A program made the position numbers and the translations under genes. A model generated the notes under the pieces. The model saw only the letters and a list, made by a program, of their open reading frames with translations, was not told where the DNA came from and did not search any database. This document shows positions 41,803 to 51,617 of a DNA stretch of 64,000 nucleotides, in pieces (the stretch's first letter is position 1; every line of letters begins with the position of its first letter). The stretch is from a virus. The stretch is taken from positions 84,314 through 148,313 of the IMG/VR virus record IMGVR_UViG_3300044631_002422; one strand, given 5' to 3'.

Positions 41803-44800
41803 TTACCCACCAGCCTTGAAGTTGTTTAATCTTGAATCTAATTCTTGGGTTATTATTTCTTTTAGTTTGGGCGTAATAGCTTCGGCTATTTGGTTTTTAA
41901 GAACGTCTCCATTCTGAATATTAAATGCCAAAGTCATATCACCGCTAAATTGATGAGTCACAGTCATTCCGGCAGAAAGAGCAGCAACCAAACTATTTAT
42001 TGACCCACCAATTGTACTAAATGCTGTTATAATGTTATCAATGTTATTTTGAAAATTATCACTAAACGTATCAAAAATAGCTTGCAAAGCTCCAAAATTG
42101 AAAGAAACACCGCCGCCAGTGGCCTGACCGCCATTTTGTAAATAATTCACGCCGCCTACTAAACCTCCTCTTTTAAATCCGGGAACTTTACCTTTGTTTA
42201 AAGAATCCATATAATTTATACCGTATTTTTGTACAGCGTTTTTATTTACTACAAATTCTCCCGCGTTTAACATCGCTGGAATAGTATCTTCTTGACCAGC
42301 AACTCCACCAGAAGAATAATACGAAGGATAAAACCCTCTTGCTTCATATCTAGCGTTTTGAGCAGATGCCCTAGAATTGTATCTTGCTTGCTTAGCTTGC
42401 ATTCTAAGCATATATCTTTGCTCTCTGGTCATCCCTGCCGGATTTTCTCTTGAATCTTGAAGATTTTGTTGTTGCTGAATAGCCATATCTTGAAAATTCT
42501 TTTTTTGCAAGACCATCTGTTCAGCTTTTTGTTTAGCCATCAATTTTATTTGCTCAAATTCGAAATAACTTGGTTCTCTTTCAGATTGAGCAACAAAATT
42601 AGAGTATAATTCTTGACCAGCCTGAGCTTCAATCATAGGATCTATTTCAGTTTCGCTAGTATTAGAACTATCAACTGTAACAGCGTTATTAATATTCAAA
42701 AAGCTATTTTGTTTTTTTAACTGTTTAAATTTATCTCTTTTAGCTTTTCTATCTAAAGCAAGCTGTTTTCTTTTTTCTGATATTCTTACCTCTGCGGCTT
42801 TTTTTTCTGTTAATTTTTTCTGAGTAGACGAATAAGATGAAGATACAGAACTAGCTACTGAGGCTACACCTCCGCCAATATCATTAATAGCACCTCCAAC
42901 AGTATCTACTGCTGACGATATATTTGCGCCAATAGACTGAAACTTTTCTTTACTTGAGTCTAAAGATTGTTGTTTCATTGCCTGTATTCTTTTTTCAGAT
43001 TCAAGAGTTGCTTTTATGAAATAATCTTCAGGTATAGCTTCTTGTTTTTGAGATTTTGCTTGCTGTATTATGTTTAATAATCGGGCGTTTTCTAAATTTT
43101 CTGGAGTGGCAAGTATTTCAGTTCTTTCATTATTAGCAAAAATTTCGCCATTAATACCACGCCTTCCGGCAACAAGCTCATTGGTTGTTCGATATCCGCT
43201 AATAGTTCCTAATTTCTCCTTTTCTTTTTGAAAAGGCGTTTTGTATGTCATATCTTCAAAACTTTTCGCGACATCTTTAAATGGATTTTCTTCTGATTGT
43301 TGGTTTTTGAAATCTTTTATAGCTTGTATTCTATTAGCTAACCCAACTTGATCATAATCTGGATTTAAAAACCCAAAAGAGCCACGACGAGCATAATCTT
43401 CAGATCTTTTAAAAGCTTCTTCAAATTTCATTTTTCCAGCAACAACCTCTTCTGCCAATCCTTGATAAACTTCACCTGAAGATCTGGTGTATTGTTTAGG
43501 CGCAGTTGGACCAAGAGATGCTATTTTAGCAGCTTCAATTTCTAGATTTTTAGGATCTGGATTTCTATTTTCCATTCCCATAAAAATGGGCTGACTTTTT
43601 ACTGAAGAAATAGCATTTTTAGCCAAAGACCTAGATGTACCAAGAGCATTTTCGCCCTTTTTCATAAGATCAAAAAATCCGGGATATTTTTTTTCGCTGT
43701 CTCCTAAAATTTTAGGAAATATTGATCCAGTCTCATCGTATCTTCTAGAAAGAGCAGCTAAACCCGGAAACACTGGTTTTTTTGAACCATCTTTAAGATA
43801 ACGTATTTTCCCACCTTTACTAGCATATTGTGTTGCGCCTAAACTTTCACCGCTGTTTATGGCTTGCAACAATCCTAAATTTTTGTCAGTGGCTTTTGCA
43901 TTAACAACAAATTCTCCCGGAGTTAGCATTGCTGGAATTGTATCTGTTCCGCGCGGTTTAAATATAGAACCTCCGTTAGCCCGATAAACTGCACCACCTT
44001 CAGAAAATTTAGTGACGGGTTTGGTCTCAGACATTAGCTGAGCGTTTGCCATAAGTTTAGTCTGAAGTTCTAATTGTTGTAATATTTTTTCTTCTGTAGT
44101 TGTTTGTGTTGCCAATTCAATTGCTGTTTTTTTATCAACCCCAAAAAAGTTCACTAAATCACGCACAACAAGCTCGGTAGATAATTGCTTTCCTGTAAGT
44201 CCAGTTCCGGCAATTTGAACATCTGATAATTTATCCAATAAGCCAAAAACAGAAGCTCTTATTTCTTCTGGAAGATTTTGAGTTGTCCCGGTTTGTATAG
44301 CTGATAAAATTCCCTGTCTAGCCAAAAGAAAATCTTGTCTTGATTGTTGCCCTCCAGCAACCAAATCTTTTAATACTCCAAACGCCTGCTCTCGCGCGTT
44401 TCGTTCTTTATCTAAAGATTCTGTTAACTTATCTATTTCAGCACTGGAGTTAGCTATTTCCTGCAATGCGTCCGAAGCATCTTTGCTGGTATTTATAAGT
44501 TCCTGTTGAACTCTCAATAAATCAGAAAGTCGTTGTTGAGATGTTTGATCTAATGTAGATCTATTTTTCAAATCACTAATTTCTTTTGTAACCTGAACTA
44601 TTCTTTCGTCTGTTAATTTTTTTACTTGACCTAATTGCTGTATATTTGTAGCATCAAGAGCAATTCCGCCGCGACTAACTTGTCCAGCATTTAATTTTCT
44701 TTGACGGGACTCTTGCTCGACTCTTAATCTTGCAGCAGCCACGCTTTTATTGTTTGCTCTTGCTAAAATTTCCGCTCCAGATGCAACAACATTATTGTAT

Positions 44801-47800
44801 TTATCTATATCAGAAAGTTGGCGTTCTCTAAGAGACTGCTCTGCTTGTAACTGTTGTTGACGTAAATTTAGCTCTTGTTGCTGTGTTGATTGAAGTTTAT
44901 TTATAACGTCAGCGGCATCTTTTGATTGTTGACTTAACGGAGATAATATATTTTGCAATAAATCTTCTGTTATTACTGGATTTTCTCCGGCTGCTTTTGT
45001 TAACTCAGCCGCAATATCATCTAAAACTTTTTTACCAGCATCTCCGCCACCAAAAGTTTCTGATGTTAAACCTATATTTTTTAATATTTGCTCAGCATTA
45101 ATAGATTCGCCCAAATCAAGAGTTTTATTAAGAAGTGTTTCATTAGCTTTAGCAAATATATCGGCGGCATTGGTAAGTTGATTTGCAAATTTTATAGCCT
45201 CTGGATCTTTAGATGTGCGTGCAACTGTTTGAATATCCGATGCAAACCTTGATCTATCTGTCACTTTACTTGGATCTTCAATATTTATAATTGGTTTTAT
45301 GGCATTAGAAAGATCAGCGGCATTGCCGGAAAGAGCATCAGTAAAATCTTTTAATGCGTCAGACTGCGCTTTTATACTATTTTCTTGATCAGCTAAACTA
45401 TTCAAAAATACAGCAGTTTTTCTAGCAGATTCAGCCATTACTAATTGAGCCGCAGCTGCTCTTTTAACGGCTTCTATTTCAGATATTTTTGCTTTTTCAG
45501 ATGCGGCTATTCCGGCATCAAATGCCTTTAATCTACTGTTTGTTTGTTGAGTTATTAAATTTCTTTGTTCGTCGGTTGTAGCCCCAGATAATTTTACAGA
45601 TTGCTCTTCTTCAATGGCTTTTCTTGCGGCATCTGTTGCTTGTTTAAATAACAACACCGACTCTCGCGCAGCGGTGGTGTCTGCAAAACTTAATGATTGT
45701 GATGCGTCTTGTAATGTTTTTCCAGTTTCCTGAACTCTAGTAGCAGCAATATCACTAGCTATTTTTAAAGTTTCAAACGAAGCTTGCGCCCTTAAAGCTA
45801 TTCCCTCGGTTGTAGTCTCGCTAAGACCTCTATCCGATGCTTTTGCTCGTATTTCATCGGGAGTAAGTGCTTTTAACTCAGATTCTTTTAACCCTAAAGC
45901 AGCTGCATCTTCTGAAATTTTGGGCCTAATTTTTTGTGCTGTTTGTATTGCTAAACCAGCCCCAATTTCTTGAGCTTCTAATCTTCTTTTAATTTTTTCC
46001 GGTCCTTGTAAACCCTGCGCCGATTCAATAGAGCTTAAAGCAGAATTTAATTGAAAAGAAGCTTCTGATAGCTTGATGTTTGCTTCATAAACTTCCAATA
46101 TAGATTGGACCTCTTTTTGTCTAGCTGTATTTGCATTTTCAACAGCCGCGTCTGCGGATAACATAGCTAAACCAAACCCGCCAATTGCGCCAATAACTGC
46201 TCCTATCGCAGTTCCAAAAACAGGTACAGAACTTCCTATACTAGCTCCTAAAAGAGCGCCGCCAGCGGTTATGCTAAGAGCAGCAGCAACAGTACTGGTT
46301 TTAAATATTTCAGCAGTATATTCTCTCGCCGCCAATTCACTATCGATACTTTTCTGCAATTCTCCAGCAGCAAAATCAGACTTTCCGGTTTCGGCAACAG
46401 CTGCTAATCTTGCTTTTCTTTCTTTCTCTATTGTATCTGCTTGAGCTTTTGATCTAGCAGAAAGAAATTTCAACGCGCTAATCACGGCTATAACTGCGAA
46501 AGAAACTACTCCAAAAGCTGCCGCCGCCCGAGAACCGGCACTAGCGTTTTGAACTTTGGCCACTGTTTCCGCTTCAGTAGCTCCGGTATTTGCAACTGTG
46601 GCTACAGTATTTGTCAAAAACGACGTAACCATTTGAGTAGTGGTTCCTACTATACCAACTAAAGCAGTAGTAAATCCAGCGGTTTCTGTTATAGCCTGAG
46701 TAGTAACTGCGTCAAGTCCACTAAATTGAGCGGCTAACGCAGCGGCACTAGCACCGAGAAAAACAAAATTCTGCATAGCGCCGCCGATTTGACTTGTTCT
46801 GTTTGCGAAATCTTCTCTATTTTGCTTACCGCCAGTTGCTGCGTCTAAACCGCCTTTAGCTCTAGATGCTAAAGAAGCTTGTTTTTTAACTTCAACAGTA
46901 GTATTTTGAATTACTTGATTTAAAGCGTCTTGAGAAGTCCATCCCAAATTAACAAATTTTTTATATCTTGCAAAAGAATCTTGAAGTTGCTGTCCCTGCA
47001 TACCAACAGCTTTCAACATTCCAGCAGCATATAAAGAGTCTTTTTCAACTTGATTTAAACCAGCAGCATAAACTCCTGTATTTACACTTCCAGCGACTCT
47101 AGTTTCTTTAACTCCCAAATCTTTTCTTTGTTGGTTAGCTGCTTGTTGTTCAGCCCTTCTAGCGGCTTGGTCATTCATAGCGGCAGTAGCATTACCCATA
47201 CCCTTATCTATTTGACGAGCAGCGGCTTGCAAAGAACGGTCAATAAGTTCAGAGCCGTCGCTAATTTTATCAATATTTCTAGTAAAAGCCTTCAAAGCCG
47301 CTTCTACTATTTTTGGATCATCGGTAATATTGTCAAGTTCTGTTGCTAGTCTATCAAAGACTTGCGCATTCTTTTTTACCGCAGCCTCCAAAAGAACATA
47401 GTCTTTAGATGATAATTGCTCTATGGTTGACTGAACTGTTCCGCCAGTAGCAAACTTTTGTACACCAACCACACCTCCACTAGCATAACCAGTAACACCA
47501 TGTTTGTTCATGCGGTTTAGATTTGTGTATCCAATACTTTGAGCAGCCGACTTACTAACAACAAATTCACCGGGAGTAAGCATAGCGGGAACAGTATCTG
47601 AACCAGATATACCCCCACCAGAAGCTCGTTTAACAACTCTTTGCGCCCTTGAGCCTTTTGTGTTAAAAGCATCCAGCGCGGGCTGCTTGCTGCCGCCTTG
47701 AGTAAATATCATATTGGCAAGCGGAATACCAAATAACTGATTTAAATACTCTCCGACACCATCAACGCGGCGAGACTTGGTTATAATCTTTAGATTATTT

Positions 47801-50562
47801 GGATTGATTTGACCGCTTTGAATGGCCGATTGCAATGTTTTTCCAAATTGTGTTAGTGGAGAAGATTTAATATCTTGTAGTCTGCCCGCACCAACAAAAT
47901 ACTTTTTCAATACTTCTTCTTTTGCTTTTTCGGTTTTAGCTTGGGCGTAAGCTTTATCGCCAATTGTTCTAATTAATGTACGGTCTACGTCAAGAGCGCC
48001 GCCGCCAGCTTTGATAATATCTTCAATATTTTTTGGATTTGGAAGAATCGCCCCTTTGGCATTTTCTAATATATCGTCAACCAAAGGATAGTTACTTGGT
48101 TTTACACCAGTGCCAGAACTACCTTTATTAAATTTTTGTACACCTTCAAGATTTCCGGCATTAATATCATTAATGGTTTTATTAATAACTCCGTCAGCGC
48201 CAGTAAATTGACCTCTACTCCTTTTTGCCTCGGCTTTAACTAAATTTTGAATAGCTTTATTTTCAAAGAGAGTTTCTAATTTAGTTTTATTTGCCCCAAT
48301 ACTAGAACTAGGAAAATCAAAACCGGACCTACCGCCAGCGGGTATTGCTCCAGATAAAGCCCCTATCATTCCTTCAAATAAATAACCAGACATAGTTGAT
48401 ATAATTTGCTGATCTTTCAACAAGTTGCCAGATACTTTTTTCATCAAACTTTCGTCTGTATCGATAGCCGGATTAACATCTAATAATTTGGCGCTTTTGA
48501 CTAAACTAACGGTATTTTCAATACCTGCCTTTATACCTAGTTTAGATCCCGCATCTAGAATTCTGCTGTAAGCAGCAGCTTTAAGCGTTTTTCCATTTGC
48601 AATACCTCTTCCGCCGGGATAAAATGTTGGAAATCCAGCACTTGTATCCAAAGTCGCAGTTGTCCCATCTTTGTACTGGAAAGTTGGGTTACTTTTTGGT
48701 CTATAAATATCATCCTGACCTTGAGATGGTTGGAGTATAAAACCGCCAATTTGTCCCGGCAAGACTTTAAATCTCGGACCCTTTTTTGTAGAACCTTCCC
48801 CTTTTGCTTCTTCTGTCTTTTTTATTTCTTGAGAAGCTTGCTGAGTAGTATATTTCTTTTTGATAATACCATCTGCTAAATTTGGATTATTGGCAATTTT
48901 TTGAGCATCTCTATCTGATAAATTTATATTTTGTTCACGATATACAGATTGCACACTTTGCCAATTTCCTTTATCGCCATATAAAGCCCTTTTTCCAGTA
49001 ACAATACCCCCGGCCATATACCCATTAGCATTCATTTGTGCCAATGTACCAGCGCCAATTTTGTTTACACTACTTTTACGAATAACAAATTCGCCCGGCA
49101 TAAGCATCGCCGGAACAGTGTCACGATTTCCAGTACCGGGAACCATACCGCCACTAGCAAACTTGCTCGCGCGAATACCGCTTGGCGCACCAGCAAATCC
49201 ACGCAAAATACCAATACCACTAGCCAATCCCTGACCAGCTTTTAGGGCAAATAAAGTTGTAAGAAGTGGAAGAACTGGTTCCAAAGCTTTACCAATGCTG
49301 ATCATAGCATCAGCAAGTTTAAGCGCTCCAGATATAATACTTCTAAACGAACCACTATCAACTAAACTAGCAATAAACTCATTGAATTTTTCTTTGGTTT
49401 TGTTTATTTGTACTGCTAAAGCTTGTTGCGATGTTTGAGCATCAGCAGCAATTGAACCACTTGCATTTTGAGCAACATTTAACGCCTGTTGCGCCACTGA
49501 AAATTGATTGATAAGAGGAATAACCTTACCAATTTGACGATAACCACCAAGCTCTTCCACAATAGCAGAAAATCTAAAATCACGCGGATCTAAAGATGAT
49601 AATCCTTCAGACAATCTTTTGACAGCTTCAAAAGCTCCAACAAATTGTCCTTCTGAATTTCTAAGCTCGACACCCAATTCCTTCAAAGCATCAACGGTAT
49701 CGCCTCGCTGGATACGAGTAAAAATAGTTCGCAAACCAGTACCAATCGTTTCGGCACTTTCGCGCGTAGTGGCACGAACACTCGTAAACAAAGCAATAAG
49801 CTCGTTTACGCTTCCGCCAGCATTTGAAAATACACCACCAACTTTACTAATAACATCCACAAGGTCGGCAGATTCAACAGCAAAAGCTTTAGAAACAGCA
49901 TTGATGGAATCAAGACTTTGTTCTAAAAATTTAACATCTCCACCAGCCCTTGCGGCTTCGCCACGAAATTGGTTTATAAGTGAAATAGCACCTTCCGTAG
50001 TTGACTGAAGATCATCGAACGATGCCGCTAAAGTTGTTTTCGCAAGAATATCAAGTGACTTTTTAGTTTTATCAGCACTCAAACCAGCTTGTAACAATAT
50101 ACGGGCAGTGCCAGCAAGTTGGGCAGAAGAAACACCTAAAGAAGATGATAGTTTGCGAATTTCATCGGACGTACCGGAAACTTCACGCATTGTTTGTCCG
50201 GTGGTCTGAGATATTTTGACCATTTCATATTCAAAGTCAATCGCGGCACTCGTTGACTTCTTGAATGCGTTAACGAGCGATAATAAACTACCAGTAGCAA
50301 CAGTAATGACACTGAACCTTCTAGCGGATTCAGCCAAAGTTCGATTTAATTCACCAACAGATTTTGTTGAACTTTGCGCGTATTTATTGAATTGACCCAT
50401 TTGCTGATTAGCTTGAGCCAAAGAGCGTCCATCTATTATGGCCTTGAGTTTTATATTACCAAGCGGAGCAAGTTGTTTTTGTACTTGCGAAACCACTTGA
50501 TTGATATTACTTTGATTGGCCTGTAACTGTAATTGTGCCGTTAAATTAAACTTCTGTGCCAT
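41803..50562 (-). CDS. Tail tape measure protein, 2919 aa
   Basis: One of the longest genes in the window. The N-terminus (SNINQVVSQVQKQL) and residues 105-205 (EYEMVKISQTTGQTMREVSG, RKLSSSLGVSSAQLAGTARI, SFDDLQSTTEGAISLINQF) match the TP901-type tape measure family. Coiled-coil and Ala-rich helices fill most of the length, and hydrophobic spans lie at about 1262-1370 and 1410-1455, as expected for a protein that inserts in the host membrane. Four modules DT(V/I)PAML..GEFV begin at residues 481, 989, 2207 and 2759. A HAD-like segment is at 851-970. Tape measure length sets tail length; at about 0.15 nm per residue this predicts a tail near 440 nm. AAGAAGGTAAA precedes the ATG. Confidence 0.93.
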   Translation of the reverse strand: MAQKFNLTAQLQLQANQSNINQVVSQVQKQLAPLGNIKLKAIIDGRSLAQANQQMGQFNKYAQSSTKSVGELNRTLAESARRFSVITVATGSLLSLVNAFKKSTSAAIDFEYEMVKISQTTGQTMREVSGTSDEIRKLSSSLGVSSAQLAGTARILLQAGLSADKTKKSLDILAKTTLAASFDDLQSTTEGAISLINQFRGEAARAGGDVKFLEQSLDSINAVSKAFAVESADLVDVISKVGGVFSNAGGSVNELIALFTSVRATTRESAETIGTGLRTIFTRIQRGDTVDALKELGVELRNSEGQFVGAFEAVKRLSEGLSSLDPRDFRFSAIVEELGGYRQIGKVIPLINQFSVAQQALNVAQNASGSIAADAQTSQQALAVQINKTKEKFNEFIASLVDSGSFRSIISGALKLADAMISIGKALEPVLPLLTTLFALKAGQGLASGIGILRGFAGAPSGIRASKFASGGMVPGTGNRDTVPAMLMPGEFVIRKSSVNKIGAGTLAQMNANGYMAGGIVTGKRALYGDKGNWQSVQSVYREQNINLSDRDAQKIANNPNLADGIIKKKYTTQQASQEIKKTEEAKGEGSTKKGPRFKVLPGQIGGFILQPSQGQDDIYRPKSNPTFQYKDGTTATLDTSAGFPTFYPGGRGIANGKTLKAAAYSRILDAGSKLGIKAGIENTVSLVKSAKLLDVNPAIDTDESLMKKVSGNLLKDQQIISTMSGYLFEGMIGALSGAIPAGGRSGFDFPSSSIGANKTKLETLFENKAIQNLVKAEAKRSRGQFTGADGVINKTINDINAGNLEGVQKFNKGSSGTGVKPSNYPLVDDILENAKGAILPNPKNIEDIIKAGGGALDVDRTLIRTIGDKAYAQAKTEKAKEEVLKKYFVGAGRLQDIKSSPLTQFGKTLQSAIQSGQINPNNLKIITKSRRVDGVGEYLNQLFGIPLANMIFTQGGSKQPALDAFNTKGSRAQRVVKRASGGGISGSDTVPAMLTPGEFVVSKSAAQSIGYTNLNRMNKHGVTGYASGGVVGVQKFATGGTVQSTIEQLSSKDYVLLEAAVKKNAQVFDRLATELDNITDDPKIVEAALKAFTRNIDKISDGSELIDRSLQAAARQIDKGMGNATAAMNDQAARRAEQQAANQQRKDLGVKETRVAGSVNTGVYAAGLNQVEKDSLYAAGMLKAVGMQGQQLQDSFARYKKFVNLGWTSQDALNQVIQNTTVEVKKQASLASRAKGGLDAATGGKQNREDFANRTSQIGGAMQNFVFLGASAAALAAQFSGLDAVTTQAITETAGFTTALVGIVGTTTQMVTSFLTNTVATVANTGATEAETVAKVQNASAGSRAAAAFGVVSFAVIAVISALKFLSARSKAQADTIEKERKARLAAVAETGKSDFAAGELQKSIDSELAAREYTAEIFKTSTVAAALSITAGGALLGASIGSSVPVFGTAIGAVIGAIGGFGLAMLSADAAVENANTARQKEVQSILEVYEANIKLSEASFQLNSALSSIESAQGLQGPEKIKRRLEAQEIGAGLAIQTAQKIRPKISEDAAALGLKESELKALTPDEIRAKASDRGLSETTTEGIALRAQASFETLKIASDIAATRVQETGKTLQDASQSLSFADTTAARESVLLFKQATDAARKAIEEEQSVKLSGATTDEQRNLITQQTNSRLKAFDAGIAASEKAKISEIEAVKRAAAAQLVMAESARKTAVFLNSLADQENSIKAQSDALKDFTDALSGNAADLSNAIKPIINIEDPSKVTDRSRFASDIQTVARTSKDPEAIKFANQLTNAADIFAKANETLLNKTLDLGESINAEQILKNIGLTSETFGGGDAGKKVLDDIAAELTKAAGENPVITEDLLQNILSPLSQQSKDAADVINKLQSTQQQELNLRQQQLQAEQSLRERQLSDIDKYNNVVASGAEILARANNKSVAAARLRVEQESRQRKLNAGQVSRGGIALDATNIQQLGQVKKLTDERIVQVTKEISDLKNRSTLDQTSQQRLSDLLRVQQELINTSKDASDALQEIANSSAEIDKLTESLDKERNAREQAFGVLKDLVAGGQQSRQDFLLARQGILSAIQTGTTQNLPEEIRASVFGLLDKLSDVQIAGTGLTGKQLSTELVVRDLVNFFGVDKKTAIELATQTTTEEKILQQLELQTKLMANAQLMSETKPVTKFSEGGAVYRANGGSIFKPRGTDTIPAMLTPGEFVVNAKATDKNLGLLQAINSGESLGATQYASKGGKIRYLKDGSKKPVFPGLAALSRRYDETGSIFPKILGDSEKKYPGFFDLMKKGENALGTSRSLAKNAISSVKSQPIFMGMENRNPDPKNLEIEAAKIASLGPTAPKQYTRSSGEVYQGLAEEVVAGKMKFEEAFKRSEDYARRGSFGFLNPDYDQVGLANRIQAIKDFKNQQSEENPFKDVAKSFEDMTYKTPFQKEKEKLGTISGYRTTNELVAGRRGINGEIFANNERTEILATPENLENARLLNIIQQAKSQKQEAIPEDYFIKATLESEKRIQAMKQQSLDSSKEKFQSIGANISSAVDTVGGAINDIGGGVASVASSVSSSYSSTQKKLTEKKAAEVRISEKRKQLALDRKAKRDKFKQLKKQNSFLNINNAVTVDSSNTSETEIDPMIEAQAGQELYSNFVAQSEREPSYFEFEQIKLMAKQKAEQMVLQKKNFQDMAIQQQQNLQDSRENPAGMTREQRYMLRMQAKQARYNSRASAQNARYEARGFYPSYYSSGGVAGQEDTIPAMLNAGEFVVNKNAVQKYGINYMDSLNKGKVPGFKRGGLVGGVNYLQNGGQATGGGVSFNFGALQAIFDTFSDNFQNNIDNIITAFSTIGGSINSLVAALSAGMTVTHQFSGDMTLAFNIQNGDVLKNQIAEAITPKLKEIITQELDSRLNNFKAGG
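42240..49122 (-). repeat. Four DT(V/I)PAML-x-x-GEF modules in the tape measure
   Basis: Copies start at about 49122, 47598, 43944 and 42288 (minus strand). Each reads SGG or NGG, then DT(V/I)PAML, MPGEFV/TPGEFV/NAGEFV, then a helix and GG. They are dispersed, not tandem; similar modules are known in other phage tape measures. Confidence 0.85.
47653..48012 (-). other. HAD-phosphatase-like segment inside the tape measure
   Basis: Residues 851-970 read GALDVDRTLI (DxDxT, HAD motif I, Asp858/Asp860), a helical insert, LKIITKSR (motif II, Thr928) and TQGGSKQPALDAF (motif III Lys959). The final acidic motif is not evident, so the domain may be inactive or incomplete. Confidence 0.5.
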
Positions 50563-50579
50563 CGTTTTACCTTCTTAGT

Positions 50580-50629
50580 ATTAAAATACGTGGGGCCGAA
50601 GCCCCACTACTTTCCATACATTAAAATAC
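50580..50629 (-). other. UUCG-loop hairpin flanked by 10-bp direct repeats upstream of the tape measure
   Basis: GTGGGGC (50590-50596) pairs with GCCCCAC (50601-50607); on the minus strand the loop is TTCG, a very stable tetraloop. GTATTTTAAT occurs on both sides, with plus-strand copies at 50580-50589 and 50620-50629. No U-tract follows directly, so it may be an RNA processing, stability or weak terminator element rather than a classical terminator. Confidence 0.7.
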
Positions 50630-50632
50630 ACA
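50626..50632 (-). promoter_or_regulatory. Promoter-like motif TGTGTAT upstream of the tape measure
   Basis: The minus strand reads ATTGTGTATTTTAATG about 64 bases before the ATG at 50562. It is one of five shared motifs in the long gaps of this operon. A stable hairpin lies between it and the gene. Confidence 0.5.
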
Positions 50633-50633
50633 A

Positions 50634-51617
50634 TTATTCGCCCGCAGAGTCGTTTTCAGCCAAAACCTTTTTCTTTGTTTTTTTGGTTTTTTCCTCGGAA
50701 ACATTACCTTCGGCTACAAGATTTTCTTCTTTTTCTAAATCTTCTTTTTTGGCAGTAACAATAGGGTCGCCATTATCATCCAAAAACGGCTTGCGAACAG
50801 CTTTGTCTTTTGAAACCCAACTTTCTTCGCCGTCTTCGTCAACCACTTTGACAACTTCCTGACCGTCTCTGTTTACATAGTAACGATCATTTGGATCTTT
50901 ATTTGCTTCGCCTTCTGGAGTGCGATATGCAATAAAACGCCCATCGTCGTCAATTAATCGGCCATCGATATCAACAGTATGACCCTTATCATTGATGAGT
51001 GACAATTCTTCATTGACAAATTCAAACTCACGCAAAAACTTGTTTTCCGTAAGCTTGTTATCATAATCAGGATCAAGCCCATAAATAATGCTTGCCAACT
51101 CAGAAGAAGCTTTTACAACCCAAGGTTGATCACCACTAGAATCAAAATCTTTTTGAGTTTGAAAATAAGGCCCATTGGTATTTGGGTTGATCATGCACAA
51201 TCTAACCAGTTCGGTAAATCGCGCGTTGTCAGCTTGACCTTCAACAGTGTTTTGATCAAGTATATTTCTTTCTGCAATAAACTCACGAAACTCAAATCGA
51301 AGACGACGCAAGTCCAAGGCAATTTGCTTGGCTTCAGATAACTTGATGCCGCCGCTTTTCAAAATTTGCTCTTTGGCTTGAATTTCATTGATATAATTAT
51401 CATTCTTTTGCTGTTTTTCTTTGTTCCAAATTCCCTGATCGGTCATGTAGTCCGAAAGTTTTTGCCGCAACAAAGCCCCAGAGTCAAGGGCTTTTCTAAA
51501 AGCCTTGTTGTACTCAATTTGAGAATCTCGGTACTCTTGAGGTCCGGGAGTTTTCAGCTTGATCTTTACAGTGTTTCCGTTTTTGTCCAACGACTCGATA
51601 ATGTTTTCTTTATCCAT
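50634..51617 (-). CDS. Tail assembly chaperone-position protein, 327 aa
   Basis: 327 residues from ATG 51617 (GGAGAGACACAAG upstream). The N-terminal 200 residues contain EYRDSQIEYNKAFRKALDSGALLRQ and a helix-rich region with RFEFREFIAERNILDQ, then DYDNKLTENKFLREFEF. The C-terminal 100 residues are very acidic and low-complexity (DDDGRFIAYRTPEG, KKEDLEKEENLVAEGN), ending KKTKKKVLAENDSAGE. It lies directly upstream of the tape measure gene, where tail assembly chaperones are found. No frameshift signal is clear. A virion-associated scaffold is an alternative. Confidence 0.6.
   Translation of the reverse strand: MDKENIIESLDKNGNTVKIKLKTPGPQEYRDSQIEYNKAFRKALDSGALLRQKLSDYMTDQGIWNKEKQQKNDNYINEIQAKEQILKSGGIKLSEAKQIALDLRRLRFEFREFIAERNILDQNTVEGQADNARFTELVRLCMINPNTNGPYFQTQKDFDSSGDQPWVVKASSELASIIYGLDPDYDNKLTENKFLREFEFVNEELSLINDKGHTVDIDGRLIDDDGRFIAYRTPEGEANKDPNDRYYVNRDGQEVVKVVDEDGEESWVSKDKAVRKPFLDDNGDPIVTAKKEDLEKEENLVAEGNVSEEKTKKTKKKVLAENDSAGE

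Noticed and set aside
49619-50008. A 129-codon plus-strand frame opposite the tape measure N-terminal region
   Set aside because: It is antisense to conserved TP901-type tape measure sequence and has no supporting signals.
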